In this document: positions 36,782-44,149 of the stretch, one piece after another | Layout of the letters: each line of letters begins with the position of its first letter | Numbering within the stretch: position 1 is the first letter of the stretch | Source: Paracoccaceae bacterium | GTDB lineage: Bacteria > Pseudomonadota > Alphaproteobacteria > Rhodobacterales > Rhodobacteraceae | Reading direction: 5' to 3' | Length of the DNA: 64,000 bases | NCBI GenBank assembly: GCA_004153385.1 | Contig: SDAL01000001.1 | Coordinates: forward strand, 372,001-436,000 | The notes under the pieces: model-generated | Seen by the model: only the letters and a program-made list of their open reading frames with translations | Databases searched by the model: none | What the model was told of the DNA's origin: nothing | Program-made: the position numbers and the translations under genes

Positions 36782-37626
36782 TGGCACAACTTTTTGATGC
36801 ACGTATCTGCGAGCTGGGCGAGGGCGCCTTCTGGCACCCGACCCGCCAGCAGTTGTTCTGGGTCGATATCATCGGCAAGCGTTTACTCGGCCGTCATGGC
36901 GACACCGCGCTGGAATGGCAGTTCGACGAATGTCTCTCGGCGCTGGGATGGCTTGATTACGATCATCTGATCGTGGCCACAGAAACGGCGCTGTGGAAGT
37001 TCCAGATCGACAGCGGTGCGCGCACAAAGCTGGTAGAGCTTGAGGCCGATTGCCCGGAAAACCGCTCCAACGACGGTCGCGCAGACCCGATGGGCGGTTT
37101 CTGGGTCGGCACGATGGGCAAGCATAAACATGTTCAGGGCGGCGGCATCTGGCGCTATTACAAAGGGACCCTGCGCAAGATCGTATCGGGGCTGGATATT
37201 CCCAACAGTATCTGTTTTTCGCCCGATGCAACCGTGGCCTATTGGTCGGATACCTCGCAGCAGAAACTGTGGGCGCAACCGCTTGATGCAGACGGTTGGC
37301 CGCATGGTGCGCCCAGCCTGTTTCTGGACCTGACATCCGAAGGGCTTTATCCCGACGGGGCGGTAACCGACGAGACAGGCGCAATCTGGATCGCGCAATG
37401 GGGGGCATCCCGTGTGGCCCGCTATCTGCCAAACGGCGCGTTCGACTATGCGATCACGATCGGGGCAACGCAGGCGTCTTGTCCGGTGTTCGGTGGCGCC
37501 GAGTTGCGTGATCTGTTCGTCACCACCGCGCATGAACATATGGATGCGCCCGACGCGCATCAGGGCACGCTATGGCACCATAGATGTGACGTCAAAGGCC
37601 TGCCTGCGCCGCGCGTATTGCTTTAG
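36778..37626 (+). CDS. SMP-30/gluconolactonase family sugar lactonase
   Basis: A 282-residue six-bladed propeller hydrolase that would open arabinono- or galactonolactone made by the 1-dehydrogenase. The metal-binding and family motifs are LGEGAFWHPTRQQLFWVDI (metal Glu), NRSNDGRADPMGGFWVGTMG (Asn/Asp), IPNSICFSPD and YPDGAVTDETGAIWIAQWG. It is the last gene of the operon, yet acts second in the pathway. The only lactonase present, so it probably handles both pentose and hexose lactones. Confidence 0.88.
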   Translation: MMAQLFDARICELGEGAFWHPTRQQLFWVDIIGKRLLGRHGDTALEWQFDECLSALGWLDYDHLIVATETALWKFQIDSGARTKLVELEADCPENRSNDGRADPMGGFWVGTMGKHKHVQGGGIWRYYKGTLRKIVSGLDIPNSICFSPDATVAYWSDTSQQKLWAQPLDADGWPHGAPSLFLDLTSEGLYPDGAVTDETGAIWIAQWGASRVARYLPNGAFDYAITIGATQASCPVFGGAELRDLFVTTAHEHMDAPDAHQGTLWHHRCDVKGLPAPRVLL

Positions 37627-37688
37627 CCGTTTCGGGCGAGAGGCAAGCCTGCCAGATGCCGCCCGAGAAAAGTCTGACGCGACATGAA

Positions 37689-37711
37689 AAAGGGGGCCAT
37701 TGGCCCCCTTT
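37689..37711. terminator. Bidirectional terminator between the sugar operon and dnaB
   Basis: An inverted repeat (37689-37699 with 37701-37711) forms a 9-bp stem with a 5-base loop, A run on the left and TTT on the right. It separates the end of the plus-strand sugar operon from the end of the minus-strand dnaB. Confidence 0.8.
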
Positions 37712-37749
37712 GGTTTATCCAAACTCCGGCAGGTCATGCTGGAATGGCA

Positions 37750-39258
37750 TCAAAAACCGTCGCTGCCATCGCCTTGCCATGTTTTGGCAAGATCGGAAAA
37801 GCGCGTGAACCGGCCCTCGAACGCCACTTCAACAGAGCCGATGGGCCCGTGGCGCTGCTTGCCCAGAATGATTTCCGCCTTGCCGTGGACCTGCTCCATG
37901 ATCTGCTGCCATGCGGCCATTTTCTCCAGCTCGTGATCGCCGGGCTTTTCACGTTCTTTGTAATATTCGTCACGATAAACGAACATCACCACATCCGCAT
38001 CCTGTTCGATAGAGCCGGATTCGCGCAAATCCGACAGCTGCGGGCGTTTGTCCTCGCGGCTTTCCACCGTCCGGCTCAACTGCGAGAGCGCGATGACCGG
38101 AAGTTGCAACTCTTTCGCGATCGCTTTCAATCCCATGGAAATCTCTGCAATCTCCTGCACGCGGTTATCGCCACGGCCCGTGCCACGCAAAAGCTGCAGA
38201 TAATCGACGATCACCACATCCAGCCCGTGGGTCCGCTTCAGCCGGCGACAGCGCGCCGCCACCTGTGCAATGGGCAGGGCGGGCGTGTCGTCGATATAAA
38301 GCGGGCAGGTTTCGAGCGATTTCGCCGCCTCGACAAAGCGCCGGAATTCGGCCTCCGACATATCGCCGCGCCGGATCTGTTCGGAGGGCACTTCGGCGGC
38401 CTCTGATAAAATCCGTGCAGCCAGCTGCTCTGCCGACATCTCGAGCGAGAAAAACCCGACGCAGCCACCCTCGATCGTGCCCTCGGTTCCATCCGGCCGC
38501 GCACCGCGTTTGTAGGCTTTGGCCACGTTAAACGCGATATTGGTCGCAAGCGAGGTTTTACCCATCGACGGACGACCTGCCAGAATGATCAGATCGGACG
38601 GATGAAGCCCCCCCAGTTTCTTGTCAAGATCGCGAAGACCGGTGGAAATACCGGCCAGTCCGCCTTCGCGCTGATAGGCGGCGTTGGCCGATTGCACGGC
38701 TTCGGTCACAGCTTTCAGAAACGAGACAAACCCGCGTTCGGCCGTGCCGGATTCGGCCAGTTTATAAAGGGCCCCCTCGGTCTGCACGATCAGGCCGTCG
38801 GCTTCCTGGCCCACATCCAGCCGCGCCGCAGAGGCCGACAAGTCCCGCCCGACACTGATCAATTCGCGCCGCAGCGCCAGATCATGGATCATCTTCGCAT
38901 AGTCGCGCGCCGCATAGGCTGAAATGGCCGCGCCCGCCAGACGCGCCAGATAGGCGGCCCCGCCCAGTTCTTTCAGGCCCGAGTCGTCTTCAAGGTAGCC
39001 TTTGAGCGTCACCGGAGAGGCAAGGGCATTTTTCTGGATGCGCGCCACTGCAGTTTCGAAAATACGCCGGTGCACAGGCTCGTAGAAATGATCGGCCTTC
39101 ACGATCTGTGCAATACGGTCGTAGATATCGTTATTGGTCAGGATCGCGCCCAGAAGCTGTTGCTCGGCTTCGATATTATGGGGCACGACGTTGTCTTGTT
39201 CGGCTTGTGCCCTATTGATGTCAATCTGATCGTTGCGAACTGCGCTGATGTCGTTCAT
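37750..39258 (-). CDS. dnaB: Replicative DNA helicase DnaB
   Basis: The hexameric helicase that unwinds the replication fork. At 502 residues it has the DnaB N-terminal domain (VPHNIEAEQQLLGAILTNN) and the RecA-like core with Walker A AGRPSMGKTS, VIVDYLQLL (Walker B) and SQLSRTVESR. ATG 39258 gives the expected N-terminus and has GAGG upstream. In related genomes dnaB is followed by alr; here the arabinose/galactose module lies between. A set of DnaA-box-like 9-mers lies some 190-220 bases upstream. Confidence 0.96.
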   Translation of the reverse strand: MNDISAVRNDQIDINRAQAEQDNVVPHNIEAEQQLLGAILTNNDIYDRIAQIVKADHFYEPVHRRIFETAVARIQKNALASPVTLKGYLEDDSGLKELGGAAYLARLAGAAISAYAARDYAKMIHDLALRRELISVGRDLSASAARLDVGQEADGLIVQTEGALYKLAESGTAERGFVSFLKAVTEAVQSANAAYQREGGLAGISTGLRDLDKKLGGLHPSDLIILAGRPSMGKTSLATNIAFNVAKAYKRGARPDGTEGTIEGGCVGFFSLEMSAEQLAARILSEAAEVPSEQIRRGDMSEAEFRRFVEAAKSLETCPLYIDDTPALPIAQVAARCRRLKRTHGLDVVIVDYLQLLRGTGRGDNRVQEIAEISMGLKAIAKELQLPVIALSQLSRTVESREDKRPQLSDLRESGSIEQDADVVMFVYRDEYYKEREKPGDHELEKMAAWQQIMEQVHGKAEIILGKQRHGPIGSVEVAFEGRFTRFSDLAKTWQGDGSDGF

Positions 39259-39448
39259 CTCTGCCTCGATACCCGTGAAAGAGTGATTTACCCGATCTGG
39301 CCACATATTGCCAACGCCGATTGGCCCTTTGGGTAAACGCCACAGGCACGGTAGGGCGGGTGCGCCTGTTGTGGGGGGCGCCTGCGCAGCCTACCACATT
39401 TTGCGGCATGTCTTTGGTCAAACAAGGGCGGAACTTGCCATGCGTTGA

Positions 39449-39481
39449 TTGTGCACAGCAAGATCCACAGATCTATCCACA
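39449..39481. promoter_or_regulatory. Three phased DnaA-box-like 9-mers upstream of dnaB
   Basis: TTGTGCACA (39449-39457), AGATCCACA (39461-39469) and CTATCCACA (39473-39481) match the DnaA box TTATCCACA at 7, 7 and 8 of 9 positions. They lie exactly 12 bases apart in the same orientation, between pyrE and dnaB. They may mediate DnaA control of dnaB; binding is inferred. Confidence 0.45.
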
Positions 39482-39509
39482 GCTTTTTTGCGCCGTAGAG
39501 AAAAAACGC

Positions 39510-40187
39510 CTACGATTTGCGCGCGTCTTGCCATGCGCGTGGCGCGCTCAGAAATGCCTCGACCTCGCTTAGCGTGTCCTCGTCAAAGGCGTTTTGCGCC
39601 CGTGCTTCGGCCAGAACATCCCACCATGTGCACAGATAGGACAGCTCTACGCCATGTTCGCGCAGGTTCGGGATCGTTTCATCGAAAATGCCGTAATAGA
39701 AAATGACCGACGTGTGGCCACAGGTCGCACCTGTTTCGCGGATCGCGTCCACAAAGCTGAGTTTGGAGCCGCCATCGGTGGTCAGATCCTCGACCAGAAG
39801 CACCCGCTCCCCCTCGCTCATCGCGCCCTCGATACGGGCATTGCGACCATAGCCTTTGGGTTTTTTGCGTACATATGTCATCGGCAGGGCCAGACGCTCT
39901 GCCACCATTGCGGCGAATGGAATGCCAGCAGTTTCACCGCCTGCCACATTATCGAATGCCTCGAACCCGGCCTCGCGCATCACGGTCAGTGCCATGAAAT
40001 CCATCAATGTAGCCCGGATGCGCGGATAGCTGATCAGCTTGCGGCAATCGATATAGGTGGGCGAGGGAAGGCCGGAGGCCAGAACAAAGGGCTCTTTGGC
40101 GTTGAAATGCACGGCCTTGATTTCCAAAAGCATGCGGGCGGTCAGCCGGGCAATCTCTTGTTTTGGCGGAAAGCTGGTAGGGATCAT
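39510..40187 (-). CDS. pyrE: Orotate phosphoribosyltransferase
   Basis: Couples orotate with PRPP to make OMP in pyrimidine synthesis. The 225-residue protein has [28 protein letters not shown], the RKKPKGYGR loop, and the PRPP-binding motif [18 protein letters not shown] precedes ATG 40187. Lies downstream of pyrC on the same strand with about 105 bases between, including a GC-rich hairpin (40236-40258). Confidence 0.95.
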   Translation of the reverse strand: MIPTSFPPKQEIARLTARMLLEIKAVHFNAKEPFVLASGLPSPTYIDCRKLISYPRIRATLMDFMALTVMREAGFEAFDNVAGGETAGIPFAAMVAERLALPMTYVRKKPKGYGRNARIEGAMSEGERVLLVEDLTTDGGSKLSFVDAIRETGATCGHTSVIFYYGIFDETIPNLREHGVELSYLCTWWDVLAEARAQNAFDEDTLSEVEAFLSAPRAWQDARKS

Positions 40188-40292
40188 CGTAAATACCTTT
40201 TGTATGCAAGCGGGCGTGGTCTGCAGGCGGGGTCGCGCGCGCCCCGTGTGGGCGCGCGGTGGAGCACGACAGGTTGTTAGTCCTTCGGGTGG

Positions 40293-41333
40293 TCAGTCCT
40301 TCACATGCCAATACACCGGAAAGCCCGGATCAAAGAGCGTAACAGGACCATCGGCACAATCGATTTTTTCAGGCCACCGCGCAGGGGTATCGGTTTTCTC
40401 AAGTGTCAGCGTGGTGTCGTTCACCGGCAACTTGTAGAATGCGGGCCCGTTTTCGCTGGCAAATTTCGACAATGTGCCAAGCGCGCCTTCGGCTTCGAAC
40501 ACATGCGCCAGAAGCTGCATCGTGTGTGGGGCGGTGAAACACCCCGCACATCCGCAGGCGCTTTCTTTCGCGTGATCGGGGTGGGGCGCGGAATCCGTGC
40601 CCAGGAAGAAATGCGGGTTGCCGGAGGTCGCAGCCTCGACCAGTGCGCGCCGGTGGCTTTCGCGTTTTGCAACAGGCAGACAATAGTAATGCGGCTTGAT
40701 CCCCCCCACGAGCAGATGGTTGCGGTTGATGATCAGGTGGTGGGTGGTGAGTGTGCCAGCCATATCATCGCCCTGCGCCATGACATAGTCCACGCCGTCT
40801 TTCGTCGTGATATGTTCCATGATGACACGCAGACCGGGAATGGAGCGACGGATCGGGTCCAGCACGGTTTCGATGAATCGTGCCTCGCGGTCGAAAATAT
40901 CGACTTCGGCCGAAGTTACCTCGCCATGCACGCACAGCGGCAGGCCGATTTCGGCCATTTTTTCCAAAACGGGGCGGACCTTATCGAAATCGCGCACGCC
41001 GGAGCTGGAATTGGTCGTGGCACCGGCCGGATACAGTTTGACCGCGCGGACCAGCCCGGTGGCATGGGCCCGCGCCACATCCTCGGGGTCGGTCTGTTCG
41101 GTCAGATAAAGCACCATCAACGGCTCGAACGCGGTGTCTTGCGGCAGTGCGGCAAGGATCCGGTCGCGATAGGCTGCGGCATCGGCGCCGGTCACGACCG
41201 GCGGCACGAGATTGGGCATAATGATCGCACGGGCGAAATGACGCGCGGTCTGCGGGGCGACGGCGTTGAGCATCGCGCCGTCGCGCAGATGCAGGTGCCA
41301 GTCATCGGGGCGGGGAATGGTGATCTGGTTCAT
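40293..41333 (-). CDS. pyrC: Dihydroorotase (E. coli type)
   Basis: Zinc amidohydrolase that closes carbamoyl-aspartate to dihydroorotate. The 346-residue size and the N-terminal [11 protein letters not shown] metal motif (His13, His15) mark the E. coli class. [12 protein letters not shown] holds the Lys carbamylated between the metals, CVHGE and MEHITTKD supply further His ligands, and GTDSAPH the catalytic Asp. Followed by pyrE, so the two pyrimidine genes are probably cotranscribed. Confidence 0.95.
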   Translation of the reverse strand: MNQITIPRPDDWHLHLRDGAMLNAVAPQTARHFARAIIMPNLVPPVVTGADAAAYRDRILAALPQDTAFEPLMVLYLTEQTDPEDVARAHATGLVRAVKLYPAGATTNSSSGVRDFDKVRPVLEKMAEIGLPLCVHGEVTSAEVDIFDREARFIETVLDPIRRSIPGLRVIMEHITTKDGVDYVMAQGDDMAGTLTTHHLIINRNHLLVGGIKPHYYCLPVAKRESHRRALVEAATSGNPHFFLGTDSAPHPDHAKESACGCAGCFTAPHTMQLLAHVFEAEGALGTLSKFASENGPAFYKLPVNDTTLTLEKTDTPARWPEKIDCADGPVTLFDPGFPVYWHVKD

Positions 41334-41539
41334 GGCACCGAATTACCGAAAGCCCGCGCGTATTTCCAGCGCGAAGCGTGCCCCGCTTCCGATCCGCGGC
41401 TTTCGTGCCGGTTTGCGTGCACTGCACCAGATGCATGGCGGGGCTGCAGCAATAGCGGTGGTTACAGGGCGCTGCACGCCTTAGGTAGGGGGTCAGGGAG
41501 AGAAACGACCTGCAAGCACGAATATCAGGAGGTTTCCAA

Positions 41540-41764
41540 ATGGCCGTTATGACGAACGCACAACATGGTGCAGCACAATCGGGATCGATGATCGCGAAAC
41601 TGGCGAACAGCGTAAAACGCGCATTCGCCGCAATGATGGAAGCACAGACACGTCAAAACGAAGTGTCGATGCTGTCGAATAAAACAGATGAAGAGCTGGC
41701 CCAGATGGGTCTGACCCGCGACGGGATCGCCCGTTATGTCTTCCGTGACCGGCTCTATATGTAA
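41540..41764 (+). CDS. DUF1127 small protein
   Basis: A 74-residue basic protein whose C-terminal half is a DUF1127 (YjiS-like) domain: LSNKTDEELAQMGLTRDGIARYVFRD. Small DUF1127 proteins in alphaproteobacteria affect RNA turnover and carbon or phosphate responses and are often stress-induced, but this one cannot be assigned further. A very strong AGGAGG lies before the ATG and a strong terminator follows, so it is a short, highly translated transcript. Confidence 0.85.
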   Translation: MAVMTNAQHGAAQSGSMIAKLANSVKRAFAAMMEAQTRQNEVSMLSNKTDEELAQMGLTRDGIARYVFRDRLYM

Positions 41765-41800
41765 GATGTGATCGCCAAAGATCACCGACAAGAATTTCTG

Positions 41801-41834
41801 CGACGCATCCCGCATCAGGGGTGCGTCGTTTTTT
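41801..41834 (+). terminator. Terminator of the DUF1127 gene
   Basis: An 11-bp stem with one G-U pair (41801-41811 with 41818-41828), 6-base loop and a run of six T. Confidence 0.9.
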
Positions 41835-41924
41835 ATTGTCCGATAGGTGCGGGATGCGGGCCGGTCGGGCGAGGGGCTTTGTTTTATGGCGCCGCGTGAG
41901 CTTGTGGCGGCCGTGCAACCCTCG

Positions 41925-41950
41925 GGAACAAAAAACCACAATGTCGCGTT
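41925..41950 (+). promoter_or_regulatory. EcfG-type general stress promoter
   Basis: GGAAC (41925-41929) and CGTT (41947-41950) with a 17-base spacer match the consensus of alphaproteobacterial EcfG promoters exactly. It would start transcription near 41958, about 125 bases before the coiled-coil membrane gene at 42083. The remaining intergenic sequence between the DUF1127 terminator and 42083 shows nothing else I recognise. Confidence 0.65.
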
Positions 41951-42082
41951 AGAGAAATGAAAAGGCCGTGCAACCAGACGCACTGCCGGACGGAGCGGCC
42001 GAAAGGCCCGCTATTCATTCCACGACGCGGCCCGGGGCCTGAAGTTTACCCCGGACGCAGATCCCGAGCGGGAGGACGCATC

Positions 42083-42661
42083 ATGACGAGCACATCCGAC
42101 AAATTTGAACAAGCGGCACATAATGCACGGGCAGAGGCAGAATCTGCAGCCCATAAGGCGGAACGGGATGCGCGCGGCTTTGCACGCAGCCAGATGAACC
42201 GCGCTCGCGAGGAAGCCGAGCGTCAGGGCGCCAAGGCGAAAAACTGCGTGGCCGAAGACATTTCCGGTGTGGCAGAGGCGCTGCGCCATGCGGCAGGTGA
42301 TCTGCGTGAAGGCTCCCCGCAAGAGCGTGGCTTTGCCCAGATCGCCGACGGTCTGGCCGATGCGTCCGATGCGATCCGTTCGCGCGATCTGGGCGAGATT
42401 GCGCAGGACGTGGGTGATTACGCGCGTCGTAACCCGCTGGTGTTTCTGGGTGGTGCGGCCCTTGCCGGTATTGCGGTCTCGCGGTTTTTGAAAGCAAGCG
42501 ACCGTGACCATGGGGATGATGTGACCAACACCGGTACGTCTGCCAGCACCACAGCCTATCAGGGTGCGGCGGATGTGCCTATGACCTCGCCCGGTGAAAG
42601 CGCCATGCCGGTGCGTCCGGCAACGACCCCCAATCCGGCAACCTCCACCAAGTTTGAGTAA
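42083..42661 (+). CDS. Coiled-coil protein with one membrane segment (stress type)
   Basis: A 192-residue protein. Residues 1-70 are charged and Ala-rich helical (EQAAHNARAEAESAAHKAERDARGF), followed by VAEALRHAAGDLR and IADGLADASDAIRSRDLGEI. One hydrophobic segment is seen at NPLVFLGGAALAGIAVSRFL (about 130-150), then a disordered Thr/Pro-rich tail. The architecture recalls ElaB/YqjD-like and so-called nutrient-deprivation-induced proteins. GGGAGG precedes ATG 42083; the longer frame upstream has no such signal. The EcfG-type promoter ahead of it supports induction by general stress. Confidence 0.7.
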   Translation: MTSTSDKFEQAAHNARAEAESAAHKAERDARGFARSQMNRAREEAERQGAKAKNCVAEDISGVAEALRHAAGDLREGSPQERGFAQIADGLADASDAIRSRDLGEIAQDVGDYARRNPLVFLGGAALAGIAVSRFLKASDRDHGDDVTNTGTSASTTAYQGAADVPMTSPGESAMPVRPATTPNPATSTKFE

Positions 42662-42774
42662 GCGATTGCGGCGCGGGATGTTGAACGCAGGCCGCGCCAC
42701 TTGCTTTGAACTTTATACACGCCGCGCAGGCCGAGCCGCAGACATGCGACACACCGCGGCATAGGAAAGTAGCT

Positions 42775-43872
42775 ATGACTATGACAGATAAACGTACAAC
42801 CAGCGAAATCGAGAAAGACATCGCACGTGACAGGGCGTCCTTGAAAGAGACCATGGCGCAGATGCGTGCGGCCACCGGCCCGTCTGCGGTGATGCGCGAC
42901 ATTGGTGAGCGTGTAAAGGAAGATGGGTATGTCTATGGCAAGGATGCGCTTGACAGTGTGACCGATATGGCGCGGCGCAATCCGCTGGCGCTGGGTCTGG
43001 TTGGCGCGGGGGTTGCGTGGCTTGTGCTGGGGCAGGGCCCGAGTGCCGACCGCATCAACGGCGCGGCGCGTCACGCCGTTGGCCGCGACGCAGAAGGATA
43101 TGCCAAGCGCCGCGAAAAAGCCTATAGCAACCAAGGTGACGCGCAAATTTATGCCCGCGGTCCAGTGCCCCAAGGCGAAGGCCCTGCGTGGTTTGACGAG
43201 ACCGGTGGCCCGAGCTGGGGCCAGAAGTTGCGACTTCAGTTGCGCAAGGCGCAGTACAAAGCCGGTAAAACGGGCTCTTCAGAGGAGGGACTTTCTGTGG
43301 CACAACGTCTACGCGAGAAATACCATGATGTGGCAAGCGAGCTTTCCGAAGGCACGGAAAGCCTGAGCGAGGAGGCCCGCGCCCGCGTCGTGGCCGCCCG
43401 TATTCGCGCCGTCGAAATGCAGGACCGGTCGCGCCGCGCTGCGCGTGAAGGCGGCCGTGCCGCCAATCGTTTCTTCAACGAACACCCGTTGGCTGTGGGC
43501 GTCATGGCCTTTGCCGCTGGCAGCATTATCGCCGGATGCCTGCCGCGCACCCGTATGGAAGATGAACGCCTAGGGTCGCATAGCGATGCGCTTTATGACG
43601 AGGCGGAGCGGATCTTCCAAGAAGAGAAAAACCGTTTGGGCGAGGTCGCCCGTACCACGGGCGAGGCGGCCTATGACGAATGGGACAACTTGCGCAAGGA
43701 TGCGCGCGAAGGCGCCCGTCAGGTGCTGGACGATGAAAACACCAGCCATTCTACGTCCGGCACCGGCGAGGCCGTGGTTGACCGGGTGGAGGCATCGCTT
43801 GATCGTGTGGCCCAAAAAGCCAAAGACGCCGCCCGCGACGAAGATCTGGGCCAGAACGACCGGAAATCCTGA
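42775..43872 (+). CDS. DUF3618 domain protein
   Basis: A 365-residue protein with an N-terminal DUF3618 motif (TSEIEKDIARDRASLKETMAQMR, residues about 7-30), a first hydrophobic segment PLALGLVGAGVAWLVLG and a second HPLAVGVMAFAAGSIIAGC near residue 245, between long charged helical stretches. DUF3618 proteins often follow a small holin-like membrane protein in stress operons; here the partner is the coiled-coil protein 113 bases upstream. AGGAAAG lies before ATG 42775. Probably a cell-envelope or membrane-associated stress protein; no activity is known. Confidence 0.8.
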   Translation: MTMTDKRTTSEIEKDIARDRASLKETMAQMRAATGPSAVMRDIGERVKEDGYVYGKDALDSVTDMARRNPLALGLVGAGVAWLVLGQGPSADRINGAARHAVGRDAEGYAKRREKAYSNQGDAQIYARGPVPQGEGPAWFDETGGPSWGQKLRLQLRKAQYKAGKTGSSEEGLSVAQRLREKYHDVASELSEGTESLSEEARARVVAARIRAVEMQDRSRRAAREGGRAANRFFNEHPLAVGVMAFAAGSIIAGCLPRTRMEDERLGSHSDALYDEAERIFQEEKNRLGEVARTTGEAAYDEWDNLRKDAREGARQVLDDENTSHSTSGTGEAVVDRVEASLDRVAQKAKDAARDEDLGQNDRKS

Positions 43873-43912
43873 TATCCGCGCGCCAAGCGCATTTTAGTCT
43901 AAAATCACACGC

Positions 43913-43948
43913 CCCCGCGCCGGTATGATCCACAGGCGCGGGGATTTT
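43913..43948 (+). terminator. Terminator after the DUF3618 gene
   Basis: A 9-bp GC stem (43913-43921 with 43935-43943), 13-base loop and ATTTTTG tail, 40 bases past the stop codon. Confidence 0.8.
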
Positions 43949-44149
43949 TGTTGGGTGCAAATGAGATGTGCTCGAACAGTGTCGAGGTAACTAAAAAGTT
44001 TCACATCTTTCCGCAGCTTAGACGATGCAAGTTTGATTTCAGCCACTATACTGGGCCGGTATCGCTGCGCGCCTTGTCGGCCTTGGCCGCCGGTCGATAA
44101 AAGTCTTGTCACAATGCCGACCTAGAGATCCGGGGAATATCAGCGCAGT

